The notes under the pieces: model-generated
The model's input: the letters and a program-made list of their open reading frames with translations, nothing else
What the model was told of the DNA's origin: nothing
Databases searched by the model: none
Made by a program: the position numbers and the translations under genes
Assembly: GCA_001897535.1 (NCBI GenBank)
Contig: MKTC01000031.1
Location: forward strand, 140,428 to 204,427
Source of the DNA: Bacteroidetes bacterium 37-13
GTDB lineage: Bacteria > Bacteroidota > Bacteroidia > Chitinophagales > LD1
Direction: 5' to 3'
Length of the DNA stretch: 64,000 bases
Part shown: positions 35,042 to 44,259 of the stretch, one piece after another
Layout: the number at the start of each line of letters is the position of its first letter
How positions within the stretch are numbered: the first letter of the stretch is position 1

Positions 35042-36796
35042 ATGAAAAAGACAGTAAACATAAACATAGGCGGAATAGCTTTTAATATTGATGAAGATGC
35101 CTATTTGAAATTGCACGAGTATTTAGAAGCAATTAGTAAAAAATTGGGCAATACCGATGCTGCAAAAGAAGTAATTCAAGATATTGAAGCACGACTTGCA
35201 GAGCTATTTTCTGCTAATAAAAATGCTGAAAAAGAAGTGGTGGATATTGAAGATGTGAATGCTGCTATTGCTGCTATGGGCAAACCAGAAGATATTGCAG
35301 GTGAAAGCGAAACTATAAATTCAAATGAGGAAACTACTGCGCAAACTACAACAAAATCAAGTTCAAGATTTACGCGAAAACTTTATCGCAATGTTGATGA
35401 TAAAAAGATAGCTGGCGTAATTTCCGGCATTAGTGCTTATTTAGGAATAGAAGACACGATTTGGTTGCGCTTGGCTGCACTTGTATTTTTATTCTTTAGC
35501 TTAGGCACCACCGCTTTAATTTATATCATTTTATGGATAATAATTCCTAAGGCAGTTACCACAACTCAAAAGCTCGAAATGAAAGGCGAACCGGTAACTT
35601 TAGATAATATAAAAAAGGAAGTAAGCGAAGCCGCTACTCGAATAAGTGAATGGAATAAAGAAGAAAGTGCGGGCGAAAAAATTGTAGAAATTGTACTCGG
35701 TATAGGCAAAATTATTGCCAAAATAGTAGCCGTTTTTGTAGTGCTTGTTGTATTGTTTATGTTGTTTGGAGTAGTTGCCGCTTCCGTGGGTTTGCTCTCT
35801 CTAACATCACTTCCTGCAATTCAAAAAATGGCTGATGTTTATGCCGATAGTAGCACTATGGCCACACTTGGAATTGTAGGTGGAATTTTAGTAGTGCTTA
35901 TGCCTTTACTTGCGATACTTTATGGCGGCATTAGAGTGTTAGTTGGTTCTGCCGGAAGCAAGCCAAAATTGAAATGGATTTTTGGTGGTGGATTTATTCT
36001 GGGATTGATTTTTCTTGCCATTTCAATAATAAGTATTGGTATAAATTTTAGAAACACAAGTTCTGTAAAGCAGCAATACGCTTTGCTTCAACCTGTAACC
36101 AATAATTTGTATGTGCAACTTGCAGATTCCAGCGGTGTAGCATTTGAAGATGGTGATGAAAACTATAGTGGAAACTTTTTTTGGAATGGAGAAGTAGCCG
36201 AAACCAAAACAGGTTTTAAAGTTGGCAAACCGCATGTAAAATTGATGCCTTCTAAAGACACAACTTTTTATATTGAAAAAGTAATCACATCAAAAGGAAG
36301 AACAAAGGCTTTGGCGCTTGCAAACGCAGAAGCGGTGAACTATAATTTTACTCAAATTGATACTGTTTTAAACTTAAACACTTATGCCGAAATTTTAAAA
36401 GGAAACAAATGGCGCAATCAAAATGTTTATATCAATTTGGCAATTCCTGAAGGAAAAATAGTGCGCTTTTCTGATAATATAGATTTTCTTCCTGCAACTG
36501 TAAAAGGTGATGACAGCTACGATGCGACCTATTTTGCCAATACAGTTTGGACGGTAAAAAATGGAAAAGTAATTTGCTTAAACTGCGATACTGAAGCAGA
36601 CGAAACTATGCTTTTGCCTCCAACACCACCAGCACCACCAACACCATTGGCTGCTCCGACAACATTAAGTAATATTCAAGTGAAACAGGGAAACAGCACA
36701 ACCAAAATTACAACAGAGCATGGTGAAGTGAGCGTAGAAACCAAGCAAGGAAAAGAAGGAAAAGAAGTTGAAATTAAGGTGAAAGAAAAGAAGTGA
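35042..36796 (+). CDS. PspC domain membrane protein
   Basis: 584 residues. An N-terminal soluble part (1-95) with VNINIGGIAFNIDEDAY and DIEARLAELF is common to Bacteroidota PspC proteins. The PspC domain (about 110-180: RKLYRNVDDKKIAGVISGIS then a helix pair) follows, then three more membrane segments to about residue 335, a large extracytoplasmic region (about 340-520), and a Pro-rich linker (PPTPPAPPTPLA) before a charged tail. PspC proteins sense envelope stress. Pairing with PadR suggests a stress-response unit in place of PspA/PspF. No transcription terminator is seen after it. Confidence 0.85.
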   Translation: MKKTVNINIGGIAFNIDEDAYLKLHEYLEAISKKLGNTDAAKEVIQDIEARLAELFSANKNAEKEVVDIEDVNAAIAAMGKPEDIAGESETINSNEETTAQTTTKSSSRFTRKLYRNVDDKKIAGVISGISAYLGIEDTIWLRLAALVFLFFSLGTTALIYIILWIIIPKAVTTTQKLEMKGEPVTLDNIKKEVSEAATRISEWNKEESAGEKIVEIVLGIGKIIAKIVAVFVVLVVLFMLFGVVAASVGLLSLTSLPAIQKMADVYADSSTMATLGIVGGILVVLMPLLAILYGGIRVLVGSAGSKPKLKWIFGGGFILGLIFLAISIISIGINFRNTSSVKQQYALLQPVTNNLYVQLADSSGVAFEDGDENYSGNFFWNGEVAETKTGFKVGKPHVKLMPSKDTTFYIEKVITSKGRTKALALANAEAVNYNFTQIDTVLNLNTYAEILKGNKWRNQNVYINLAIPEGKIVRFSDNIDFLPATVKGDDSYDATYFANTVWTVKNGKVICLNCDTEADETMLLPPTPPAPPTPLAAPTTLSNIQVKQGNSTTKITTEHGEVSVETKQGKEGKEVEIKVKEKK

Positions 36797-36886
36797 TTTT
36801 AGGCTGATATTGAAGAAAATAATTCTATAAATGAGCTTTGAAAAAGTTTTGATTTTAGCTCAAAATTTACACAAAATTCGATTGAA

Positions 36887-36894
36887 TAATTTTG
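36887..36894 (+). promoter_or_regulatory. predicted -7 element for recR
   Basis: TAATTTTG matches TAnnTTTG and lies 21 bp before the recR ATG; a -33 TTG is not obvious. Confidence 0.35.
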
Positions 36895-36915
36895 TATTTT
36901 CGCAGGCATTAGTTT

Positions 36916-37536
36916 ATGCTATATCCTTCAAAACTTATTGCCGATGCAGTTGCAGAATTTAAGCGCTTGCCGGGCATTGGCGAAAAAACAGCCTTGCGTT
37001 TAGTGCTTCATTTGCTAAAACAAGAGCCTGAAAAGGCACAGCAGTTTAGCCACAGCATTAGTAAAATGCGCAATGAGATTAAGTTTTGTAAAACATGCCA
37101 CAACGTAAGCGATAATGAACTTTGCGCTATTTGTAGCAGCCCCATGCGCGACCATTCTACTGTTTGTTTAGTAGAAACCATACGCGAAGTAATTGCTATT
37201 GAAAACACAGGAGTTTACCAAGGTGGTTATCATGTTTTAGGGGGCTTAATTTCGCCTATTGATGGCGTAAGCCCAAATGCACTAAATATTGATTCGTTGA
37301 TAAAGAGGGTTGAAGAGAATACAGTAAATGAAATTATTATGGCGCTTAGCCCAACGATGGATGGCGATACTACGATTTTTTATATCTCAAAAAGGCTTCA
37401 AAAGTTCAACATTAAAATAACTTCCATTGCCAGAGGAATAGCTTTTGGAGGAGAGTTAGAATATACTGATGAACTCACTCTTGCGCGCTCTATCGCTACG
37501 CGCACACCTTACGAAAGCTATTTAATTAAAAATTAA
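36916..37536 (+). CDS. recR: recombination mediator RecR
   Basis: 206 residues, standard length. A helix-hairpin-helix (FKRLPGIGEKTALRLVLHLL) is followed by a C4 zinc finger (CKTCHNVSDNELCAIC) and a Toprim domain (VCLVETIREVIAIENTGVY). RecR acts with RecF and RecO in loading RecA on gapped DNA. It ends 7 bp before the convergent FabG-like gene. Confidence 0.96.
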   Translation: MLYPSKLIADAVAEFKRLPGIGEKTALRLVLHLLKQEPEKAQQFSHSISKMRNEIKFCKTCHNVSDNELCAICSSPMRDHSTVCLVETIREVIAIENTGVYQGGYHVLGGLISPIDGVSPNALNIDSLIKRVEENTVNEIIMALSPTMDGDTTIFYISKRLQKFNIKITSIARGIAFGGELEYTDELTLARSIATRTPYESYLIKN

Positions 37537-37542
37537 TTTGGG

Positions 37543-38271
37543 CTAAAGTGTAAGCCCGCCATCAACATTTAAAACCACTCCGGTAATAAATCCGGCACTT
37601 TCTGAGGCTAAAAAAAAGTATGCATCTGCCACATCTTTTGGGCTTCCTGCTTTGCTAAGTGCTGTTCTACTTTTTATTTGTTCAAGCACATTTGATGGCA
37701 CTGTTTCAATCATTGCAGTGGCAATAAAGCCAGGTGCAACAGCATTCACCGTAATGTTGTATCTCCCAAATTCTTTTGCCCAAGTTTTAGTTAGCCCAAT
37801 TAAGCCGGCTTTGGCTGCTGCATAGTTGCTTTGCCCATAATTGCCGTAAACACCAACCACCGATGAGGTATTGATGATTCTTCCGGCATTATTTTGAATT
37901 AAAAACGGAACAACCGATTTAGTGCAATTAAAAACTCCGGTAAGGTTAATGTCTATTACCTGTTGCCATTGTTCGGTACTCATCTTTAAAAGTGGAGCAT
38001 CGCGTGTAACTCCGGCATTGTTTACTAAACCAAAAATACTTCCAAAATATTCATGTGTTACTTTTGCCGCAGTTTGGGTTTGGGTGAAATCGGCTGTATT
38101 TACTTTTATAAAAAGCACTTTTTTATTTTGTTGTTGAAGTGTTTGTTCCAATGCCTTTCCTTCAGTTTCGTTCATATCCCAAATGGCAACTGCAAAGCCA
38201 TTTTCGGTGAAAAGTTCAACAGCAGCTTTGCCTATTCCTGAAGCTCCTCCGGTAATGATTATTGTTTTCAT
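37543..38271 (-). CDS. short-chain dehydrogenase, FabG-like 3-oxoacyl-ACP reductase
   Basis: 242 residues. TGGASGIGKAAVELF for the cofactor, LVNNAGVTRDAPLLKM, NTSSVVGVYGNYGQSNYAAAKAG with the catalytic Ser, Tyr and Lys, and the C-terminal FITGVVLNVDGGLTL typical of FabG. It would reduce a 3-oxoacyl thioester or a similar ketone with NADPH. The sequence is closer to FabG than to sugar SDRs, but the gene is not next to fabD, fabF or acpP, so it could be a paralogue (for example PhaB-like). Confidence 0.85.
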   Translation of the reverse strand: MKTIIITGGASGIGKAAVELFTENGFAVAIWDMNETEGKALEQTLQQQNKKVLFIKVNTADFTQTQTAAKVTHEYFGSIFGLVNNAGVTRDAPLLKMSTEQWQQVIDINLTGVFNCTKSVVPFLIQNNAGRIINTSSVVGVYGNYGQSNYAAAKAGLIGLTKTWAKEFGRYNITVNAVAPGFIATAMIETVPSNVLEQIKSRTALSKAGSPKDVADAYFFLASESAGFITGVVLNVDGGLTL

Positions 38272-38391
38272 CGCATAGTTTTTATGGACTTCTAAAGTAT
38301 TTTATTCCACCAACTTTTCTTAAAATATTAAAGCAGGCAGCAACAAATTGAGAACTGTTTATCTTCGCCCACTTTTAAGATAGTATTATAG

Positions 38392-40017
38392 ATGATGGAG
38401 AGCGATAACAATTTGGAAAAGAAGAAAATAAACGTTTGGCAACCATTGATTTTTGCACTGGTGCTGGTGTTTGGTATTTTGCTCGGTTTACTGCTGTTTA
38501 TGGTGAATACAGGAAAACAGAAACCTTTTGTAGATAATCAACGCGACCAATTCAACGAAATTCTCACTTACATTAAGTTGAAGTATGTAGATACGGTAAA
38601 CACACAGAATTTATACGAAGATGCCGTGCAAGATATGCTTTCGAGTTTAGATCCGCATTCGGTTTACATTCCTGCACAAGAACTTGCTCGCGAAAACGAA
38701 TCACTCGAAGGCAACTTTGATGGAATAGGAATTGAGTTCAATATTTTTGAAGATACGATAATGGTGGTAACACCAATTACTGGCGGACCTTCAGAAGCTG
38801 TTGGCTTAAAAAGTGGCGATTTAATTGTGAAGATAAATGACACTTTGGTGTGCGGTGTGAAAATTAAAAATGAAGATGTGGTGCGAAAATTGCGCGGGCA
38901 AAAAAACACGAAAGTGAAAGTGAGTATTTTGCGAAAGCCGGAGAATAAAATTTTAGATTTCTATATTATCCGAAACACTATTCCGCTTTATAGTATTGAT
39001 GCTGCATTGATGCTAAATAAAACTACCGGCTATATTAAAATCAATCGTTTTAGTGCAACCACACACGATGAGTTTAAAAAGAAACTTAGAGCATTGCAAG
39101 AAGAAGGAATGACGCAATTGATAATAGATGTGCGTCAAAATCCGGGTGGCTACTTAAATGCTGCGGCAGAAATTGCAGACGACCTTTTGCGTGGCGAAAA
39201 ACTTATTGTGTACACCGAAGGCCAAGCTTACAAACGCCAAAATTATATTGGAGGTAGAGAAGGATTATTTGAAAAAGGAAAGTTGGTAGTGTTGATAGAC
39301 CAAGGCTCTGCTTCTGCCAGTGAAATACTTGCAGGCGCTGTGCAAGATTGGGATAGAGGAGCAATTGTAGGTAGAACTTCTTTCGGCAAAGGATTGGTAC
39401 AAGAGCAATTTCCACTTGGAGATGGCAGTGCTTTGCGCTTAACGGTCGCGCGATATTACACGCCTTCCGGCAGGTGTATTCAGCGACCTTACGACCACGG
39501 CAAAACTGCTTACAACGAAGATTTTTTGAAGCGCTATGAAGATGGAAGTCTGTTAAAAGATGATACTTTATCTCACAAGGATTCATTAGTGTATAAAACT
39601 GCAAAAGGTCGTAAAGTGTATGGTGGTGGCGGCATTCATCCAGATTATTTTACACCTTTTGATAGCAGCATACTTAATATAAATTTTGCTGAAGCAGTTG
39701 GGTTTATTCCAGAGTTTACCTACAAAACTTATCCGGAGTATGAACAGCAAATTGCTAAATATAAAGATGTGCAAACTTTTGATGCGCAGTTTAGTGTGAG
39801 CGATGCTTTGTTTCACCAATATCTTGAGTTTGTGAAGCAACACGACCCGAAAGTAAATATGACAAAATTTGAGCCTTACTATCCGAAAGTAAAGCAAAGA
39901 TTAAAAGCATTTTTGTGCAGACAACGCTGGCAAAACGAAGGCTATTTTTATATCATGAAAGATAGTGATAAAGACATCAAAAAAGCATTAGAAGTATTGG
40001 AGAAAGATAAGATCTAA
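38392..40017 (+). CDS. S41 family C-terminal processing protease
   Basis: 541 residues. An N-terminal membrane anchor (PLIFALVLVFGILLGLLLFM), a PDZ domain (about 100-185, GIGIEFNIFEDTIMVVTPI and GLKSGDLIVKIND), and the S41 catalytic domain: QNPGGYLNAAAEIADDLL, GSASASEILAGAVQDW with the nucleophile Ser, and GRTSFGKGLVQEQ with the catalytic Lys. It cleaves proteins with unstructured C termini in the periplasm. Its extra C-terminal region (about 400-541) is common in this phylum. The stop overlaps that of the zinc-ribbon gene by 4 bases. Confidence 0.93.
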   Translation: MMESDNNLEKKKINVWQPLIFALVLVFGILLGLLLFMVNTGKQKPFVDNQRDQFNEILTYIKLKYVDTVNTQNLYEDAVQDMLSSLDPHSVYIPAQELARENESLEGNFDGIGIEFNIFEDTIMVVTPITGGPSEAVGLKSGDLIVKINDTLVCGVKIKNEDVVRKLRGQKNTKVKVSILRKPENKILDFYIIRNTIPLYSIDAALMLNKTTGYIKINRFSATTHDEFKKKLRALQEEGMTQLIIDVRQNPGGYLNAAAEIADDLLRGEKLIVYTEGQAYKRQNYIGGREGLFEKGKLVVLIDQGSASASEILAGAVQDWDRGAIVGRTSFGKGLVQEQFPLGDGSALRLTVARYYTPSGRCIQRPYDHGKTAYNEDFLKRYEDGSLLKDDTLSHKDSLVYKTAKGRKVYGGGGIHPDYFTPFDSSILNINFAEAVGFIPEFTYKTYPEYEQQIAKYKDVQTFDAQFSVSDALFHQYLEFVKQHDPKVNMTKFEPYYPKVKQRLKAFLCRQRWQNEGYFYIMKDSDKDIKKALEVLEKDKI

Positions 40018-40304
40018 CGATGGTTTGGCGTACAAAAATCACAAAATAGCGAGTCTTCTACTTTGTCTCCTTCAGGAAAAAATTGTTCTTGTGCGTAGCC
40101 ACAGCTTTTGCAGGCATAAACTTCGCTTAGTATTCTATCTGTTGGCATGCCGCAATCTTTGCAAGGTAAACCTCTTTTGTGCTCTGTTATGGAATATTGA
40201 AAACTATTGCAGCAAGGACAAGTAGAAAATACTGCTTGCACAATTCGCCATCCGGCAGGATTTAACCATTTGCCTGAACTTTGTTTTGCAGATTGGGTTT
40301 TCAT
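40014..40304 (-). CDS. small protein with four CxxC pairs (zinc ribbons), unknown
   Basis: 96 residues with CPCC, CKDCG, CKSCG and CDFC, enough ligands for two zinc ribbons. No signal peptide. The family is not recognised; the layout suggests an RNA- or DNA-binding or metal-binding accessory protein. It converges on the S41 protease gene with a 4-base overlap of the stop codons. Codon use looks like that of its neighbours, so it is likely real. Confidence 0.7.
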   Translation of the reverse strand: MKTQSAKQSSGKWLNPAGWRIVQAVFSTCPCCNSFQYSITEHKRGLPCKDCGMPTDRILSEVYACKSCGYAQEQFFPEGDKVEDSLFCDFCTPNHR

Positions 40305-40429
40305 AATGATGTGTTTTGTTTTTTCATTATATTTTCTTTCACGTTTGTTTGAGTAAAATGTTACAGTTTTGAAACTATTGTTTTAGAGCTGCTTTTATTT
40401 TGTATGTGAACAAATTATATATTCGGGCA

Positions 40430-43400
40430 ATGAAGTTTTTTAAGAATATCCTAATACTGCTTGTGGTGCTGTTTGTGCAGCATGTGAATGCGCAACTACA
40501 AGAGAATTTTAGCGATGGAGATTTTACAAGTAACCCAACTTGGAGTGGTTCCACAAGTAAATTTTTAGTGAATGGTAATTTTGAATTGCAAAGCAACGGC
40601 AACAGCGCATCAGGCGATACTTTGTGGCTTTCTACACCAAATACTTTATTCGATTCTGTAGAATTTAGTTTTAAAGTGATGTTGGGCTTTAATCCAAGTT
40701 CTACCAATTATTTACGCATTTATTTAGCCAGCGATAGCAATGATTTTCGCAAAGCACTAAATGGTTATTATCTTTTATTGGGCGAAACGGGAAGCAACGA
40801 CACAATTAAAATTTTTAAGCAAACTGGCACACTTTCAACACTGGTTTTTGCAGGTAGCTCTGAAATAATTGGCAGCAGTGCAACAACAGCAAATATTAGT
40901 TTTTACATTACTCGAAACAGTGCAGGAGTTTGGAAAATTTCAGCCGATAAAACGGGAGGCACAAACTATATTTCTTACGGCACTTTTATCGAAAACACAA
41001 TTACTGCAACTTCTTATTTTGGAGTTTATGCACGCTATTCCACAGCTTCGCGTTTCGATAAATATTACTTTGATGATTTTGTGATTAGAAACATTGTTGG
41101 CGATACCTCCAAACCAAATGCTGTTGCGGCAAGTATAATTTCTTCAACACAAGTGGATTTACTTTTTTCGGAGCAAATAAATATTGCAGAAGCACAAACA
41201 ATTTCAAATTATAGCATTAGCGGAGGAATTGGAAATGCTACAAATGCAGCGGTTGATATTGTGAATAAAAACTTGGTTCATCTTACATTCGGAAATGCTT
41301 TGGTGAGTGGAAGTAATTATACTTTAAGCATTGCAAATATTTCTGATTTGGCAGGTAACCAGATGTTGCCTACACAAATTTATCTGAGTTTTTTTGAGCC
41401 GGAAAAATTTGATGTTTTAATCAATGAAATTATGCCTGATCCTGACCCAAAAGTTGGACTTCCGGCAGTAGAATATGTAGAGTTATTCAACCGAAGCGCT
41501 TTTGCAATAAATATTGGCGGCTGGAAATTTTCTGATGCTTCTTCAACCATTATTTTGCCTCCGGTTCTTATTCCGGCAGATAGTTTTGCCGTGATTGTAA
41601 AAAGCGATTCCGCAACATTTTTTACAACCAATAATGCTATTGTAATTCCAGTGGCTTCACTACCTTCTTTAAATAACGATAAAGATTCGCTTACTTTAAA
41701 AGATGTGCAGGGAAAGGTAATTCATTCATTGCTTTACAGCGATAGTTGGTATGGTGATGATGCGAAAAAGCAAGGTGGTTTTTCGTTAGAACTTCGCAAC
41801 CCCAATAATCCATGCGCGGTGGTAGGAAATTGGATAGCAAGCAATGATGAAAACGGTGGCACTCCGGGTAAAACTAATTCAGTTTATGAGCCAAATTTGG
41901 CGTTAGATTTTCGCACAGGAAATGTAACGTTTGCAAGTGTAAATTCTATTCGTGTTTCGTTTACACAAACTGCGGACGGTATTTCTGCAACTAATATTTT
42001 TAATTATACGGTAAACAATGGGATAGGAAATCCTCAAGACGTTTTATTTGATACCGTTTCACAAAATTCTGCTACACTTATTTTTGCTGTAAATTTCGAC
42101 ACTACAAAAATTTACAAACTAACAATTAGCAATGTTAGAAATTGTGTTTCTCTTGGCGCATCAACCGATTCGTTCACATTAGCTTTTCCGCAAAAAGCAA
42201 GCCGCTACGATGTACTTATTACCGAAATAATGGCAGATCCAGATCCGCAAATAGAATTGCCTAATCGAGAATATTTAGAAATATATAATCGTAGTGGAAA
42301 AGCAATTTCTTTAAAGAATTGGATATTGGGAAAAACTACTTCTACAACAGCTGCAAAATTGCCCGATGTGCTATTGATGCCCAACAACTATTTGTTGCTT
42401 TGTGGCACTACTGCCGTTGGTGAGTTTTCGAATTTTGCTTATCCGCTTGGCTTAACAGGATTTCCGTCATTAAATAACACTGGCGATGCAGTTTTTTTGA
42501 AAGATGCTGATGGGAAACTTATCTCTTATGTTGAATATTCAGATAGTTGGTATGGCGATGCGGTGAAGAAAAACGGAGGCTGGAGTTTAGAAATGATTGA
42601 TACTGAAAATCCTTGTGGCACATCAGAAAATTGGACTGCTTCAACGAGTTCAACGGGCGGCACACCGGGTACAAAAAATGCTGTTGCTGCAACCACTGCT
42701 GACTCTTCTCTTTTAAATATTGTAAGTGCTTCGTTGGTTGATAGCACTACACTTCGCATCGTGTTCGATAAAAATTTAGATAGCGCTTCAGTAGTAAATC
42801 CTAATTTTTATACGGTGAATAATGGCATTGGAAATCCTCAAAATGTTTCGGTGGTGCAGTATGCTTTTAATCGTGTGTTGCTTAGCTTTTCACAAGCTTT
42901 TCATAAAGGAGTAATTTATTCGGTGAAGGTAAACGGACTAAGCGATTGCCAAGGAAACGGCATGGGAATTAGCGATACGGCTCGTTTCGCAATTCCAGAT
43001 TCTATGGCAGCTTATGATGTGGTGATAAATGAAATTTTATTTAAGCCGAAAACAGGTGGTGTAGATTTTATAGAGTTGTATAATCGCTCTGCAAAAGTGA
43101 TTGATATTTCAAAAATTAGAGTGATTGAAAACGATGCAACAGCTCCGGAAAATGTGTTAGAAACAAGTGATACGCTTGTTGAGCCATTTTTGCTTTTTCC
43201 TGATGAATATGCTGTATTTACGCCAAATCCTGATGTAATTAAAGCGCAGTATGTAGTGAAAAATCCTTTGCAACTAATTAAGTTAGGCAAGTTTCCAAAC
43301 TTTGCTGATGGCGCAGGAATTTGTGTGTTGAAAACAACTGCGGGTTTAGTTGTAGATAGTCTTTCATATTCTGCAAAATGGCATTATGCTTTATTAGATG

Positions 43401-43861
43401 ATAAAAATGGCGTTTCGCTGGAGCGGATAGATTACAATAAACCAACCAACGATAAAAGCAATTGGCATTCGGCAGCAGGTGATATTGGCTTTGCAACGCC
43501 AACTTATCTGAACTCGCAATTTTACGCTACCGGCATAAGTGAAGATGCTATTTCTATTGAACCCGAAGTATTTTCGCCCGATAATGATGGCTATAAAGAT
43601 TTTACCTTTGTTAAATATCACTTTGCAGAGCCTGGCTACCAAATTTATATAAGAATTTTTGATGGCGTAGGCAGAGAAGTAAAGTACTTAGTGAAAGCCG
43701 AAACACTTGGTGCAAGCGGAGAATTTCAATGGGATGGCACTAATAATGACGGCACAAAAGCAAGTGTTGGTATTTATACCGTATTTGCAGAAGTATTTAA
43801 TCTGCAAGGTAAAACAAAGCGGTTTAAAAAGGAAGTTGTGTTGGGTGCGCGCTTAGATTAG
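40430..43861 (+). CDS. secreted lamin-tail repeat protein with FlgD-like C-terminal domain
   Basis: 1143 residues from ATG 40430, chosen because it gives the signal peptide (FKNILILLVVLFVQHVNAQ). An N-terminal beta-sandwich region (about 25-225) is followed by bacterial Ig-like modules and three lamin-tail domains that start FDVLINEIMPDPDP, YDVLITEIMADPDP and YDVVINEILFKPK and contain ELFNRS/EIYNRS/ELYNRS. Ig-like linkers (NYTVNNGIGNPQ twice) repeat between them. The C-terminal end (FSPDNDGYKDFTF ... GIYTVFAEVFN) is a FlgD-like module that can act as anchor or T9SS sorting signal. A cell-surface protein, probably exported by the T9SS. It ends 2 bp from the next convergent gene. Confidence 0.85.
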   Translation: MKFFKNILILLVVLFVQHVNAQLQENFSDGDFTSNPTWSGSTSKFLVNGNFELQSNGNSASGDTLWLSTPNTLFDSVEFSFKVMLGFNPSSTNYLRIYLASDSNDFRKALNGYYLLLGETGSNDTIKIFKQTGTLSTLVFAGSSEIIGSSATTANISFYITRNSAGVWKISADKTGGTNYISYGTFIENTITATSYFGVYARYSTASRFDKYYFDDFVIRNIVGDTSKPNAVAASIISSTQVDLLFSEQINIAEAQTISNYSISGGIGNATNAAVDIVNKNLVHLTFGNALVSGSNYTLSIANISDLAGNQMLPTQIYLSFFEPEKFDVLINEIMPDPDPKVGLPAVEYVELFNRSAFAINIGGWKFSDASSTIILPPVLIPADSFAVIVKSDSATFFTTNNAIVIPVASLPSLNNDKDSLTLKDVQGKVIHSLLYSDSWYGDDAKKQGGFSLELRNPNNPCAVVGNWIASNDENGGTPGKTNSVYEPNLALDFRTGNVTFASVNSIRVSFTQTADGISATNIFNYTVNNGIGNPQDVLFDTVSQNSATLIFAVNFDTTKIYKLTISNVRNCVSLGASTDSFTLAFPQKASRYDVLITEIMADPDPQIELPNREYLEIYNRSGKAISLKNWILGKTTSTTAAKLPDVLLMPNNYLLLCGTTAVGEFSNFAYPLGLTGFPSLNNTGDAVFLKDADGKLISYVEYSDSWYGDAVKKNGGWSLEMIDTENPCGTSENWTASTSSTGGTPGTKNAVAATTADSSLLNIVSASLVDSTTLRIVFDKNLDSASVVNPNFYTVNNGIGNPQNVSVVQYAFNRVLLSFSQAFHKGVIYSVKVNGLSDCQGNGMGISDTARFAIPDSMAAYDVVINEILFKPKTGGVDFIELYNRSAKVIDISKIRVIENDATAPENVLETSDTLVEPFLLFPDEYAVFTPNPDVIKAQYVVKNPLQLIKLGKFPNFADGAGICVLKTTAGLVVDSLSYSAKWHYALLDDKNGVSLERIDYNKPTNDKSNWHSAAGDIGFATPTYLNSQFYATGISEDAISIEPEVFSPDNDGYKDFTFVKYHFAEPGYQIYIRIFDGVGREVKYLVKAETLGASGEFQWDGTNNDGTKASVGIYTVFAEVFNLQGKTKRFKKEVVLGARLD

Positions 43862-43863
43862 GC

Positions 43864-44205
43864 TTATCCCAAAATCCATTCTAAAATACTGTTTAGTATT
43901 GTAATTACTATAGAGAAAGCGATAGCCCACCACCAGCCATCGACCCTAAAACCATCGCCAATAAGCCATGCCGCAATTTTTATGATGGCTGCGTTTACAA
44001 CCAATAAAAACAAACCGAGTGTGAGAATTGTAATTGGAAAAGAAAAAAATACCATTGCCGGCTTTATAAAAGTGTTTAATAGGCTTAAAACCAGCGCTAC
44101 AATAATGGCGTATTTAAAATCTCTCACATGAATGCCGCGCAATAAATACGATGCACCAAAAACAGCAACTGCATTCATTAAAATTTGAATAATAAACGTT
44201 CTCAT
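43864..44205 (-). CDS. four-helix membrane protein, phage holin 4_2-like family
   Basis: 113 residues and four predicted membrane helices. IHVRDFKYAIIVALVLSLLN and LNTFIKPAMVFFSFPITILTLG are typical of the family named after phage holins (Phage_holin_4_2) but found on most bacterial chromosomes with no phage link. Function unknown; a small inner-membrane protein. No phage gene is near. It stands alone on the minus strand, 54 bp from parB. Confidence 0.85.
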   Translation of the reverse strand: MRTFIIQILMNAVAVFGASYLLRGIHVRDFKYAIIVALVLSLLNTFIKPAMVFFSFPITILTLGLFLLVVNAAIIKIAAWLIGDGFRVDGWWWAIAFSIVITILNSILEWILG

Positions 44206-44259
44206 AACCTTAATTTTTTAGTTTACTAAACTCTTTCCGTACAAAGGAAAAAAAATCTA

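Noticed and set aside
43864-44205. Phage holin-like protein as a sign of a prophage
   Set aside because: The family is common on bacterial chromosomes and no other phage gene, integrase or attachment repeat is present.
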